64,000 bases of DNA from Afipia sp. OHSU_II-C1 (GCF_000497575.1 NZ_APJI01000015.1:207610-271609); one strand, 5' to 3'; counted from the stretch's first letter, positions 54,413 through 63,334 are shown. Translations and numbers: made by a program. Notes: generated from the letters alone by a model not told the origin.

Positions 54413-55029
54413 TGCCGCATAAAGGGAACGTGTATGTCATCGACGATGATCCTGCGATGCGGGATTCTCTCGATTTTCTGCTGGGCTCGGCGGGCTTCAA
54501 TGTGACGCTTTTCGATAGCGCGCTAAAATTTCTTGAAACCATGCCCAGCCTGGCGTTTGGCTGCGTGGTCTCCGACGTGCGGATGCCCGGCATGGACGGG
54601 ATCGACCTGCTGCGGCAGCTCAAGAAGGAGCCGAAGACGCTGCCCATCGTCATCATGACAGGACACGGGGATATTCCCCTCGCCGTGGAAGCAATAAAAC
54701 TCGGTGCGATCGATTTTCTTGAAAAGCCGTTCGAGGACGAGCGGCTTGTCATCATGATCAGCACAGCCCTGAGCCAGGCGGCCGATCAATCGAAAACCGA
54801 ATCTATTAGCGCGGACATCGCATCGCGAATTGCCTCGCTCAGTCCGCGGGAGAGACAGGTGATGGATGGGCTTGTCGCGGGGCTCTCCAACAAGCTGATT
54901 GCCCGCGATTACAACATCAGTCCCCGGACCATCGAGGTCTATCGGGCAAACGTCATGACGAAGATGCAAGCCAGCAGCATCTCCGAACTGGTCCGGCTGG
55001 CGATGCGTGGCGGGATTCTGAAGGATTGA
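54412..55029 (+). CDS. fixJ: Response regulator FixJ
   Basis: A 205-residue regulator: receiver domain with acidic pocket VYVIDDDPAMRD and phosphorylated Asp55 (VVSDVRMPGMDG), Thr and Lys of the switch (VIMTGHGD, FLEKPF), and a LuxR-type helix-turn-helix (LSPRERQVMDGLVAGLSNKL and the following helix). The ATG overlaps the fixL stop (TAATG). FixJ, once phosphorylated by FixL, activates fixK. A stand-alone receiver gene and fixK2 follow. Confidence 0.96.
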   Translation: MPHKGNVYVIDDDPAMRDSLDFLLGSAGFNVTLFDSALKFLETMPSLAFGCVVSDVRMPGMDGIDLLRQLKKEPKTLPIVIMTGHGDIPLAVEAIKLGAIDFLEKPFEDERLVIMISTALSQAADQSKTESISADIASRIASLSPRERQVMDGLVAGLSNKLIARDYNISPRTIEVYRANVMTKMQASSISELVRLAMRGGILKD

Positions 55030-55104
55030 GGCAGGTCAAGGCGGTCCAGCCGCGCATCGCTATGTTGGAGCATGCGCCACTCGTACTTGTCAGGGCCCCT
55101 CACG

Positions 55105-55503
55105 ATGGCCTCATCTCTTACAAAATCCAGGATTTGCGTGGTCGACGACGACCTCGACGTCCTCAGTTCGCTCCGATTTCTTCTTGAAACGGAAGGCTTC
55201 GATGTCCGGACCTTCAGAAGCGGCGCGGCGATGCTGGACGCCGCGGCCACCGAGGAGTTCGACTGCTTTGTTATCGATTTCAAGATGCCCAACATGACCG
55301 GAATCACCATCGCCAATCACCTGCGGGACCGCAAGGTGCCTGCTCCGATTATTCTGATCACAGGGTATCCGGACCAGAATATCTGGGCGAAAGCCACAGT
55401 CGCCGGAATTGATGTGGTTCTTCTCAAACCGGATGCAGAGGAGAATCTGGCCTCCCAGATTCGTGCTGCGGTCCAGCGAAACCGCCATACCGGCCTCCGG
55501 TAA
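55105..55503 (+). CDS. Stand-alone receiver-domain response regulator between fixJ and fixK2
   Basis: A 132-residue protein consisting only of a receiver domain: RICVVDDDLDVLSSLRF, Asp in FVIDFKMPNMTG, Thr in ILITGYPDQN and Lys in VLLKPDAEEN. The start at 55105 is the conservative choice; an ATG at 55072 is also in frame with GGAG 2 bases upstream. In B. japonicum a receiver gene (bll2758, from memory) holds the same position. Its role is not settled; it may take phosphate from FixL or another kinase and tune the cascade. Confidence 0.88.
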   Translation: MASSLTKSRICVVDDDLDVLSSLRFLLETEGFDVRTFRSGAAMLDAAATEEFDCFVIDFKMPNMTGITIANHLRDRKVPAPIILITGYPDQNIWAKATVAGIDVVLLKPDAEENLASQIRAAVQRNRHTGLR

Positions 55504-55598
55504 ACTACTTAGGGTGCAGCCCTTAAGATATCGAGCGAAATATCCTGCGGCGCATTGTTCCCTGTAGAAATAGCCATCTGCCGCCGAAGGAGATGGTC

Positions 55599-56288
55599 AT
55601 GCTCACCCAGTCCACCACCAATGCAATCGTCAACAGCCAAGCGGTCATCGGCGGGGGGCCGGCCACCGATCAGTTCGGCCTTGTCGCCGGTCACGCCAAC
55701 CTCGTTGCGACTGAATTCTTCTACGGGCGTGACGCGGAAATCTACGGAGAAGACGAGCCAGCGGATTACGTTTATCAGGTCGTCCGCGGGGCTGTTCGCA
55801 GCTACAAACTGCTTTCCGACGGCCGGCGTCAAATTGGGGCCTTTCACCTTCCGGGCGACGTTTTCGGGCTGGTGGCCGGCAGCGTCCATCGCCTGACCGC
55901 AGAGGCCATTGTCGATACGACGGTGCGCCTCGTCAAACGCCGCGGCCTTGAACAGGCGGCAGCCACCGACGTTCACGTCGCCCGCAATCTCTGGACCATG
56001 ACGGCAAGCGACCTGCGCCACGCCGAGGATCATATGCTTCTGCTCGGCAGAAAGACGGCCCTCGAGCGCGTTGCGACTTTTCTTCTCGAAATGGACCATC
56101 GCCTGGCGGCCACCGGCACAATGGCCCTTCCGATGTGCCGGAGGGACATCGCCGATTATCTGGGCCTGACCCTGGAGACGGTATCTCGCGCGCTGTCACA
56201 ACTTCACAGCGAAGGCGTGCTCGATTTTTCCGGCGCGCGCCAGATCATCCTGCGCAATCGCCGCAAGCTGCACAGCATCGATATGTAA
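55599..56288 (+). CDS. fixK: Crp/Fnr-family regulator FixK (FixK2-like)
   Basis: A 229-residue regulator with no N-terminal iron-sulfur Cys. It starts MLTQSTTNAIVNSQAVIGGG, has the cyclic-nucleotide-like domain, and a helix-turn-helix (RRDIADYLGLTLETVSRAL) with the Glu-x-x-Ser-Arg motif that reads TTGAT half-sites. A single Cys (ALPMCRRDIADY, residue 180 here) is at the position of Cys183 of B. japonicum FixK2, the site of redox inactivation. AAGGAG is 6 bases before the ATG at 55599; the ATG at 55593 has no spacing. FixJ should activate it, and it should act on the boxes in this window. Confidence 0.93.
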   Translation: MLTQSTTNAIVNSQAVIGGGPATDQFGLVAGHANLVATEFFYGRDAEIYGEDEPADYVYQVVRGAVRSYKLLSDGRRQIGAFHLPGDVFGLVAGSVHRLTAEAIVDTTVRLVKRRGLEQAAATDVHVARNLWTMTASDLRHAEDHMLLLGRKTALERVATFLLEMDHRLAATGTMALPMCRRDIADYLGLTLETVSRALSQLHSEGVLDFSGARQIILRNRRKLHSIDM

Positions 56289-56328
56289 ACCGACACTGAC
56301 GGACTTGCCGATCGCAAGCCCCACCTGA

Positions 56329-56574
56329 ATGAAAAAGATACGCGTTGCGGTCAGACGCAAGATTCACAAGGCGGGATCGATCATTGTCGGCAACCGCCGC
56401 CCGCTCACCTGCACGGTTCACAATCTTTCGGCCACCGGCGCCGCGCTCAGCATTAGGCAGTCGTCGATCCTGCCGGACGCGTTTGTTCTGGTCCTTGAAA
56501 TGGAGCACCGGCGGCGTCCCTGCCATGTCGTCTGGCGGCGGGGAAACCGGATCGGCGTGAGCTTCGGGCGCTGA
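56329..56574 (+). CDS. PilZ-domain protein (c-di-GMP binding candidate)
   Basis: An 81-residue protein with the PilZ pattern: R-rich start (RVAVRRKIHKAGSI), then TCTVHNLSATGAALSI, where D/NxSxxG is present as NLSATG, and GNRIGVSFGR at the end. The N-terminal RxxxR motif is present as RVAVRRK. PilZ proteins bind cyclic di-GMP and control motility or polysaccharide synthesis. It follows fixK by 40 bases on the same strand, but probable separate function. Confidence 0.82.
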   Translation: MKKIRVAVRRKIHKAGSIIVGNRRPLTCTVHNLSATGAALSIRQSSILPDAFVLVLEMEHRRRPCHVVWRRGNRIGVSFGR

Positions 56575-56639
56575 CGTTCGTTGTCAAACCCGTTGCGGAC
56601 AGGAGCTTCGGTCTAGCGAGTGAGAGCTCCCCAAGCCAG

Positions 56640-56995
56640 TCAGAGCGCCAGTATCGCCGAAAGCGTTCGCTGGATAATGCTGCGTATACGGTTATCGACG
56701 ATCCATCGGCCCGATTGATCCGCCGCGATCACGATCGTCGAATGTACAATCGAGGCGGCAACAACCGCGGCCGTGCCGAGCATTGACAATTGAAGAGTGA
56801 CGGATCGCGTGCTGGCCGGATCGATGAAGCCTGGCACGACCGATAAGAAGAACAGGATCGATTCGGATTGAAAACATTCGAGAGAAACCCCCGCCAGAAA
56901 AGAGAGCCTGGAACAAGCGGTCCTTGGAGAAAGTTTCTGGCACCGGCTGCCATACAGGGCCGGATGCTTTTGAAGAACAGCTCAACCGCTGCCAA
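56640..56995 (-). pseudogene. LysE/RhtB-type amino acid exporter remnant, frameshifted
   Basis: On the minus strand one frame reads WRGFLSNVFNPN (56860s), the LysE segment RGFL-N-FNPK, and then a one-base shift leads to another frame, SILFFLSVVPGFIDPA, which continues to a stop at 56640 through TVIAADQSGRW-like and RTLSAILAL segments. Together they resemble the last half of a LysE/RhtB exporter. The N-terminal half is missing: the homology stops near 57000, just before the tRNA-Ser. The reading frame break at about 56862 and the truncation show a dead gene. Confidence 0.7.
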
Positions 56996-57035
56996 CAGAA
57001 TTCCTAATGTTTTCCATATTGTTGGCCGGAATTCC

Positions 57036-57125
57036 TGGCGGAGAGAGCGGGATTCGAACCCGCGATACGGTTTCCCGTATACACACTTTCCAGGCGTGCG
57101 CCTTCAACCACTCGGCCACCTCTCC
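57036..57125 (-). tRNA. tRNA-Ser (GGA anticodon)
   Basis: The 90-base sequence on the minus strand begins GGAGAGGTGGCCGAGTGGTT, has the anticodon loop with GGA (CCTGGAAAG), a long variable arm (TATACGGGAAACCGTA), T-arm GGTTCGAATCC, and a 3' end with TCTCTCC-G-CCA encoded. The acceptor stem pairs over seven positions, one of them G-T. The long variable arm and GGA identify serine tRNA reading UCC and UCU. Confidence 0.95.
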
Positions 57126-57214
57126 ACGCGCCTGTCATGAAGGGGCACGCGCCGTTTTGCAAGAGAGCACGGGCACTGACCGGAAAAATTCCGTAAATAA
57201 TTGAAGTTCTGGGG

Positions 57215-58711
57215 CTAATTGACCATCGGCCGGGGCTGGAAATGCGATGATTCGCGCAGCCGCCCACCCCTCACAGGGCAGGCCTCGGCCAGCCGTATCG
57301 GCCGCACGACCGACGGCAAGATGCTCGGCCCCGCCCCTACATGCGCGTTTTCCAGCGCCTCGATAAAGTCCGAGAACCAGCGATGGATGGTGCCCGCACG
57401 CAGCTTGGCCATCATCGCTTCCCAACGCATCCGGCGCTCGGTCGCGGGCATCGACAATGCAACAGCAATGGTTCGTGCCATGCCGTCGATATCGTGAGGA
57501 TTGACCAGCAGCGCGGTGTCGAGCTCGTTCGCGGCGCCGGCGAATTTGGACAGCACGAGAACGCCGGGATCGATCGGGTTTTGAGCCGCAATATATTCCT
57601 TGGCGACCAGATTCATGCCGTCATGCAGCGGCGTCACCACGCCGACCTGCGCGGCACGATAGAATCCGGCAAGTACGGTCTGGCTGAAGCCCTTGTTGAG
57701 ATAACGGATCGGCGTCCAGTCGACTTCGCCGTGGCGGCCATTGACATCCGTCACCTGTTTCGACAATTCGTCCTGCAAGTTGCTGTAGGCCTCGATGCCG
57801 CCGCGCGATGGGGTCGCGATCTGCAATAACGAAACCGATCGTTTCAGTGAAGGCTGAATTTCGAACAGGCGATCGAATGCGCTGATGCGATTGACCAATC
57901 CTTTGGAATAATCAACGCGATCCACACCGATCGCGAGGCGCTCGCCGTGCAGGCTCTTTCGCAGCCGAGACACATCCGGATGCGACGCTGCGCGCTGGGC
58001 CTGCGCTGCAAATCCATCGACATCGATTCCAATCGGAAACACCGCGAGACGCGAGGAGCCAAACCGCGACGTGACGATGCCGTCATCGACATCAAGACCA
58101 ATCTCCGCCCGCAAATAGGCGGCGAAGTTCTCGCAGTCGTCATCGGTCTGGAAGCCGATCAGATCATAAGCAAGCATCGCTTCGACCAGATCGCGATGAT
58201 GCGGCACGCCGGCGATCACGCGGCGCGAAGGCCACGGCGTGTGAAGAAAAAAGCCCAGAGGATTACGAACACCAAGCTCGCGCATTTCCGCGCCCAGCGT
58301 GAGGAAATGATAGTCCTGAACCCAGAACGCCGAAGTCGGCTTGTTAAAACGCATCAGCGCGCGCGCCATGAAGGCGTTCACTTCTCGATAGGACTGATAG
58401 TCATCCTGCGAGACACGGATCAGATCGTTGCGCGAATGCAGCGCGGGCCATAATGCCGAATTCGCGAAGCCCTCATAATAGCCGCCGTAATGCGCAGCAG
58501 GAAGATCGAGCAGAGCCAGCGCGCCCGCGCCGAGCGATTCGATTTCAGCAAAAGAATCCTTGGATAGATTATCACGAACGCGGCCGGACGAACCGACCCA
58601 GATTGCACCTGATTTTTCCACCACAGGCAGCAACGCTGCTGCCAGTCCACCGGTCATTGGCTCATTTGCTTTTGCGCGTGCGACCCGATTGGAGACGACG
58701 ACGAGATCCAC
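57215..58711 (-). CDS. otsA: Trehalose-6-phosphate synthase (OtsA)
   Basis: A 498-residue GT20 glycosyltransferase: MDLVVVSNRVARAKANEPMTGGLAAALLP start region, WVQDYHFLTLGAEMR, FFLHTPWPS, GVDRVDYSKGLVNRI and PLHDGMNLVAKEYIA, all diagnostic for making trehalose-6-phosphate from UDP-glucose and glucose-6-phosphate. A GTG start at 58711 follows GGAGGG. The promoter carries an EcfG-type element (58746-58770), so the gene belongs to the general stress response. OtsB, a GH15 enzyme and an MFS transporter are encoded upstream on the same strand. Confidence 0.95.
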   Translation of the reverse strand: MDLVVVSNRVARAKANEPMTGGLAAALLPVVEKSGAIWVGSSGRVRDNLSKDSFAEIESLGAGALALLDLPAAHYGGYYEGFANSALWPALHSRNDLIRVSQDDYQSYREVNAFMARALMRFNKPTSAFWVQDYHFLTLGAEMRELGVRNPLGFFLHTPWPSRRVIAGVPHHRDLVEAMLAYDLIGFQTDDDCENFAAYLRAEIGLDVDDGIVTSRFGSSRLAVFPIGIDVDGFAAQAQRAASHPDVSRLRKSLHGERLAIGVDRVDYSKGLVNRISAFDRLFEIQPSLKRSVSLLQIATPSRGGIEAYSNLQDELSKQVTDVNGRHGEVDWTPIRYLNKGFSQTVLAGFYRAAQVGVVTPLHDGMNLVAKEYIAAQNPIDPGVLVLSKFAGAANELDTALLVNPHDIDGMARTIAVALSMPATERRMRWEAMMAKLRAGTIHRWFSDFIEALENAHVGAGPSILPSVVRPIRLAEACPVRGGRLRESSHFQPRPMVN

Positions 58712-58745
58712 AGGGTGCCCTCCCTAGTTCTGCAAACGCAAAAAT

Positions 58746-58770
58746 AACGCCTGTTCATCAATATGGTTCC
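58746..58770 (-). promoter_or_regulatory. EcfG-type general-stress promoter of otsA
   Basis: GGAAC (58766-58770) is separated by 16 bases from CGTT (58746-58749) on the minus strand, the consensus for the EcfG (sigma-EcfG/RpoE2) promoters of alphaproteobacteria. Transcription would start about 7 bases later, giving a leader of about 27 bases before the GTG at 58711. otsA is a known EcfG target in several rhizobia. Confidence 0.75.
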
Positions 58771-58980
58771 TCGCCATCCTTCAGACTGATTGACGTCGAA
58801 TTTCGGTGGCGTGAGATGGAACCGAGTTCCATTGTGTGAAGGGTGACCGATTAAAAACGATTTGCCTAGTCTTGACACATTCGGAATCGCGCAACGCGCA
58901 TCTATGCAAAGTACCTTCGCATATTTTAGACTCCCGTTATGAAAACGGAATCCGATTCAATCGCGCGCATCGTGATGTCG

Positions 58981-60819
58981 CTAACTGCGCCAATAGCGGT
59001 CTTCCCAGTTCCGCGACAGTTTCATGCCAGTGAGAATCAAGCCCGCCATCGAATAGGTCTGCGGGAAATTTCCGAACAGCGCGCCGGTTTTCGGATCAAT
59101 GTCTTCCGATAACAAACCATAGCGATTGCGATGCGACAGTGCATCGACGAATGCCTCGCGCGCTTCATCACGCCGTCCCTGCTGCCACCACGCATCGATC
59201 AGCCAGAACCGGCAGATCAGAAACGCCGTCGCCGGCAATCCGAAATCATCTTCCGCCGCATAGCGCATCATGTGCTTTTCCCGCAGAAGCTCCCGCTCCA
59301 TCGCCGCAACCGTCTTGATGAAACGCGGATCGTCGACCTCACACACACCGAGATCCGGCAAGAGCAAGACGCTGGCGTCGAGATCGTCCGATCCGAAGGC
59401 TGCGGTGAACGCTTCCCGTTTCGGATTCCACGCCTTGTCGAGCAGCTCCTTGTGAATCGGATCTGCGACCGAGTTCCAGTACGCCGCGCGATCATGCAGG
59501 CCGAGGCGGGTCGCGATGGAGGCGAGGCGGTTCACGCCCGCCCAGCACATCGCTGCAGAGTGCGTGTGGACGCGCTGACGGCCGCGGTATTCCCAGATGC
59601 CGGCGTCAGGCTTCAGCGCGACGCTTGCGGCCTTCTCTCCGAGATCCTCGAGCAGACGAAACAGCTTCTCGCCACCCGGCGTCGGCAGACGGCGGTCGAA
59701 GAACAGCGGCAGGGCGGCGAGGATCACGCTGCCGTAGGTGTCGTGCTGGCTCTGTTCGACGGCTGCGTTGCCGATGCGCACCGGACCGTCACCGCGGTAC
59801 CCTTTGAGATTGGTCGCGACCCATTCGTCGAGCGGCAGGTTCGGCACCACGCTGTAAACCGGCTTCAGCGGACCATCCGCATTGGCCGCGATCGACAGCG
59901 TAAAGCCGATGAAATCTTCCATCGTCTGCGTCGCGCCGACGCGATTCAGCGCCTTCACCACGAAGTAAGCGTCACGCAGCCAGCAGAACCGATAGTCCCA
60001 GGTGCGGCCCGAACCGGGTGCTTCCGGTATCGACGCGGTGTGCGCGGCAATGATTCCGCCGGTCTCTTCGAAGTTCGACAGCTTCAGCGTAATCGCGGCG
60101 CGAATGATCGCTTCCTGATAGTCGTAGGAGATATAGAGCCGTCGCACCCAGTGCAGCCAATAGGCCCTGGTCTGTTCGGCAAAGGACGTTGCGGTCGCAG
60201 CAAGATCGCCGGGATAGGGCTCGTCATGACCGAACACCATGTGCACCGGCCGCGTCAGCACGAACGGCGTTTCATGCTCGATCATGGCGATCGGCGCATC
60301 GGTGGTGACGCGGACCGTGGACTCTTCCTCGACGTAGCGGATGTGATTGCTGCCGAGCGAGCTTCGCTTCAGCGGCTTGCCGTAGGAATGAGTGGGCCGG
60401 ACGCGGATTGTAACGCGCGGCAGTCCGGCAATCGGCTCGATGATGCGGAACAACTGCGGCGGCCGAAACATGCGGCCGTACTGCCGGAAGCGCGGCGCAA
60501 AATCCGTGATGCGGACCGCATTGCCTTTGGCGTCCGTCAGAATGGTTTCGACCAGCGCCGTATTGCGAACATAGTCGGATTTGTAATCCACCATGCCGTC
60601 CAGCACGACATCGCTGAAACCTTTTTCCTCGTCGCCTGCAAGCAAGCGGGAAAATACCGGGTCCGCGTCGAATCGCGGGAAGCACCACCACACCAGCCGC
60701 GATGTCGGATCGACCAGCGCTGCGGTCTTGCAGTTGCCGATGATCGCCAGATCGAGGCCATGGTCGATTTTCGTACCCGCTTCAACCTGGGACGTCGTCA
60801 TTGCCTTGGGAATATTCAT
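58981..60819 (-). CDS. Glycoside hydrolase family 15 protein (glucoamylase/trehalase-like)
   Basis: A 612-residue protein. The N-terminal beta-sandwich domain (about 20-250) begins ALVDPTSRLVWWCFPRFD, and the (alpha/alpha)6 barrel follows with WDYRFCWLRDAYF and the first catalytic Glu region, and WEYRGRQRVHTHSAAM for the second half. There is no signal peptide, so it acts in the cytoplasm. In actinobacteria such enzymes are trehalases; between otsB and otsA the same is likely here. Its ATG overlaps the otsB stop by 4 bases, so it is co-translated with otsB. Confidence 0.9.
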   Translation of the reverse strand: MNIPKAMTTSQVEAGTKIDHGLDLAIIGNCKTAALVDPTSRLVWWCFPRFDADPVFSRLLAGDEEKGFSDVVLDGMVDYKSDYVRNTALVETILTDAKGNAVRITDFAPRFRQYGRMFRPPQLFRIIEPIAGLPRVTIRVRPTHSYGKPLKRSSLGSNHIRYVEEESTVRVTTDAPIAMIEHETPFVLTRPVHMVFGHDEPYPGDLAATATSFAEQTRAYWLHWVRRLYISYDYQEAIIRAAITLKLSNFEETGGIIAAHTASIPEAPGSGRTWDYRFCWLRDAYFVVKALNRVGATQTMEDFIGFTLSIAANADGPLKPVYSVVPNLPLDEWVATNLKGYRGDGPVRIGNAAVEQSQHDTYGSVILAALPLFFDRRLPTPGGEKLFRLLEDLGEKAASVALKPDAGIWEYRGRQRVHTHSAAMCWAGVNRLASIATRLGLHDRAAYWNSVADPIHKELLDKAWNPKREAFTAAFGSDDLDASVLLLPDLGVCEVDDPRFIKTVAAMERELLREKHMMRYAAEDDFGLPATAFLICRFWLIDAWWQQGRRDEAREAFVDALSHRNRYGLLSEDIDPKTGALFGNFPQTYSMAGLILTGMKLSRNWEDRYWRS

Positions 60820-61631
60820 TGCGCCGCCATCGCCTCGTCATCGATCAATTGTGTCAACCATGCGCGAACGTCCTTCGGAGCCCTGAACTGTCCATCGACA
60901 CCGTGAGCGCGGCGGCCGACCGAGAACGATACGCCGCGGAATGCAGGCATGATGGCGAACACGGACTCGTCGGTGACGTCATCACCGATGAAGATGGGAT
61001 TACGGCCGGAGAATGGCGCATGATTCATCAGCTCCCGAACGCCGGTCGCCTTGGTGAAGCCCGCGGGCTTGATCTCGCACACGAACTTTCCGGGCAGCAC
61101 CTCGATCGGCGCCTGCGGAAGATCGGCCCGGATCGCGGAGACGGCTTCATAGATCGTGCGCTCGAACTGCGGCGCCAGCCGGTAATGCAGCGCGATCGAA
61201 TAGCCCTTGTCTTCGTACAGGATGCCGGGGCTGAGATGCGAGATCGCAATGAAGCGGCGCTTCAGATCGTTATCCATGGGCGGCGCGTGCGACGCCACCG
61301 CCTCGTTCTCGACCGAAAGCCGCATCTCCGCGCCGTGACCGCCAACTGCCGGAAACTGCAACGGCGCAAAGATGACATCGATGTCGGTCAGCGAGCGTCC
61401 GCTGACCAGCGCCAGCGCGCCATCCAGGCGATCGTGCAGCGCCTGAAGTGTGCTTCCGAGATTTGGCGGCACCACGACATCGCGCGGCGTCGGCGCCAGC
61501 TCCAGCAAGGTGCCGTCGATATCGAGCAGCAGCGCCGTCTGGTCAAGATCCGGCACAATACCCGCCGGCGCAGCCAACGCCTCGCCCGCACTCTTTGCCG
61601 GAGTTTTTTCAACCACGCGATGATCCATCAT
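60816..61631 (-). CDS. otsB: Trehalose-6-phosphate phosphatase (OtsB)
   Basis: A 271-residue HAD-family phosphatase. Motif I is LLLDIDGTLLELAP (nucleophile Asp), and motif IV is IFIGDDVTDESVF; the cap domain contains GGHGAEMRL. It removes phosphate from trehalose-6-phosphate made by OtsA. The start overlaps the MFS stop by 4 bases (ATGA-type), and its stop overlaps the GH15 start, so MFS, otsB and GH15 form a tight operon. Confidence 0.94.
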   Translation of the reverse strand: MMDHRVVEKTPAKSAGEALAAPAGIVPDLDQTALLLDIDGTLLELAPTPRDVVVPPNLGSTLQALHDRLDGALALVSGRSLTDIDVIFAPLQFPAVGGHGAEMRLSVENEAVASHAPPMDNDLKRRFIAISHLSPGILYEDKGYSIALHYRLAPQFERTIYEAVSAIRADLPQAPIEVLPGKFVCEIKPAGFTKATGVRELMNHAPFSGRNPIFIGDDVTDESVFAIMPAFRGVSFSVGRRAHGVDGQFRAPKDVRAWLTQLIDDEAMAAQ

Positions 61632-63130
61632 TTACCCTGCGCGGCGAGCGGCCGCGCAACCTCCTCAAGTGATTTGCGCTCGGCATCGATGCAGTAGCGC
61701 CACGCGATGAGCGCAGCGGCGACCATCAGAACCGATCCGAGCAAATAACCGGCGAACACGCTGCCGCGCGAGCCGGTATCGATCAGAACTCCAAACAGCG
61801 CGGGCCCCGCGACGCCTCCGATGCCGGTGCCGATCGCATAGAACAGCGCGATGGCCAGAGCGCGGACCTCGAGCGGAAAGGTTTCGCTCACGGTCAGATA
61901 CGCGGCGCTGGCCGCCGGCGACGCAAAGAAGAAGATCACCATCCAGGCGATCGTCTGGGTTTGCGCACTGAGTACGCCGATCGAGAACAGGTAGCCCGAC
62001 ACGGCAAGCAGAATGCCCGACACGCTGTAGGTCAGCGCGATCATGGTGCGCCGTCCCAACGTATCGAACAACGATCCGAGAAACAGCGGCCCGAGAAAGT
62101 TTCCGGCGGCGAACGGCAGAATGTACCAGCCGATATTCGCGGCCGGGATAGCGAAGAAATCTGTCAAAACCAAAGCATAGGTGAAGAAAATCGCGTTGTA
62201 GAAGAACGCCTGGGACACCATCAGGGACAGTCCGACCAGCGAGCGGCTACGATAGGTATGGAACAAGGTGTCGGCAACTTCGCGCAGCGGTGTATGCGTC
62301 CGCATCGTCAGCCTGATCTTCGGCAAGAGATGATCCGGTTTGCCGCCGCCGGATACCGCACGTTCGATGTCCGCGACGATTTTCAGGGCCCGCTCCGGCT
62401 GACCGTGAATCATCAGCCAGCGCGGACTTTCGGGAATCCATAACCGCATCACGAATACGACCAGACCAAGGCCTGCGCCGGTCAGAAACGCCAGCCGCCA
62501 TCCGAGCTCTGGATCAATCACCGCCGGATCGAGCAGCACGATCGCACTCACCGCACCAATGGCAGCTCCGATCCAGAAGCTGCCGTTGACGATCAGATCG
62601 GTACGGCCGCGATAGCGCGCAGGCACCAGTTCCTGAATCGTTGAATTGATCGCTGTGTACTCGCCACCGATCCCCGCGCCGGTGATAAATCGAAACAGCG
62701 CGAAGCTTGCAAGATTCCACGAGAAGGCTGTTGCCGCTGTCGCCGTGAGATAAACCGCCAGCGTGACGAAGAACAGTTTCTTGCGCCCGATGCGATCGGT
62801 CAGCCAGCCGAAGCCGATGGCACCGAGCACTGCGCCCGCAAGATAGGCGCTGGTCGCAATACCGATGTCGGTGTTGCTGAAATTCAGAACCGGGCTGCTT
62901 TTCAATGCACCCGACAATGCCCCGGCCAGAGTGACCTCGAGCCCGTCGAGAATCCATGTGATGCCGAGTGCCGCGATCACGCGGGTATGAAAGCCGCCCC
63001 ATGGCAGCGAGTCCAGCCGCGCGGGAATATCGGTCTCAACGGCACCCATTGCGAGCGCGGCGGAAACGGGAGCGCTTCCTTGCTGCGAGACCTGTGCCGG
63101 GGACATCTGGATGTTTGTCAAAACTGACAT
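61628..63130 (-). CDS. MFS transporter of the trehalose operon
   Basis: A 500-residue major facilitator with twelve helices. Motif A is GWLTDRIGRKKLFFVTL between helices 2 and 3, and ARYRGRTDLIVNGSFWIG is near helices 5 and 6; a second DTLGRRTMIAL motif lies in the other half. It overlaps otsB and is the first gene of the operon. The context suggests transport of a sugar or osmolyte; the closest families are sugar or aromatic-acid porters, so the substrate is open. AAGGA precedes the ATG. Confidence 0.88.
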   Translation of the reverse strand: MSVLTNIQMSPAQVSQQGSAPVSAALAMGAVETDIPARLDSLPWGGFHTRVIAALGITWILDGLEVTLAGALSGALKSSPVLNFSNTDIGIATSAYLAGAVLGAIGFGWLTDRIGRKKLFFVTLAVYLTATAATAFSWNLASFALFRFITGAGIGGEYTAINSTIQELVPARYRGRTDLIVNGSFWIGAAIGAVSAIVLLDPAVIDPELGWRLAFLTGAGLGLVVFVMRLWIPESPRWLMIHGQPERALKIVADIERAVSGGGKPDHLLPKIRLTMRTHTPLREVADTLFHTYRSRSLVGLSLMVSQAFFYNAIFFTYALVLTDFFAIPAANIGWYILPFAAGNFLGPLFLGSLFDTLGRRTMIALTYSVSGILLAVSGYLFSIGVLSAQTQTIAWMVIFFFASPAASAAYLTVSETFPLEVRALAIALFYAIGTGIGGVAGPALFGVLIDTGSRGSVFAGYLLGSVLMVAAALIAWRYCIDAERKSLEEVARPLAAQGK

Positions 63131-63334
63131 CCCGCCGTCCTTTTCACCGGTTTCACTCTCGACCTTTCGATTGGACGCCGTAACCGGCGATGGCAGGCAG
63201 CCGCGGCGGGATGGCTCTGGAACTTGGAATCCCGCCTCCCCGAAACGGCAACGATTTCAGTGGCAAGGCCTGGAACCGCCCGTTCCATGCCTGTCCGCCG
63301 GACGGCGGGTACATCCGCCGCCGTCCACCGAGAC

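Noticed and set aside
59131..60906. 591-codon plus-strand frame opposite the GH15 gene
   Set aside because: Antisense frame without family pattern; GH15 motifs are complete on the minus strand.
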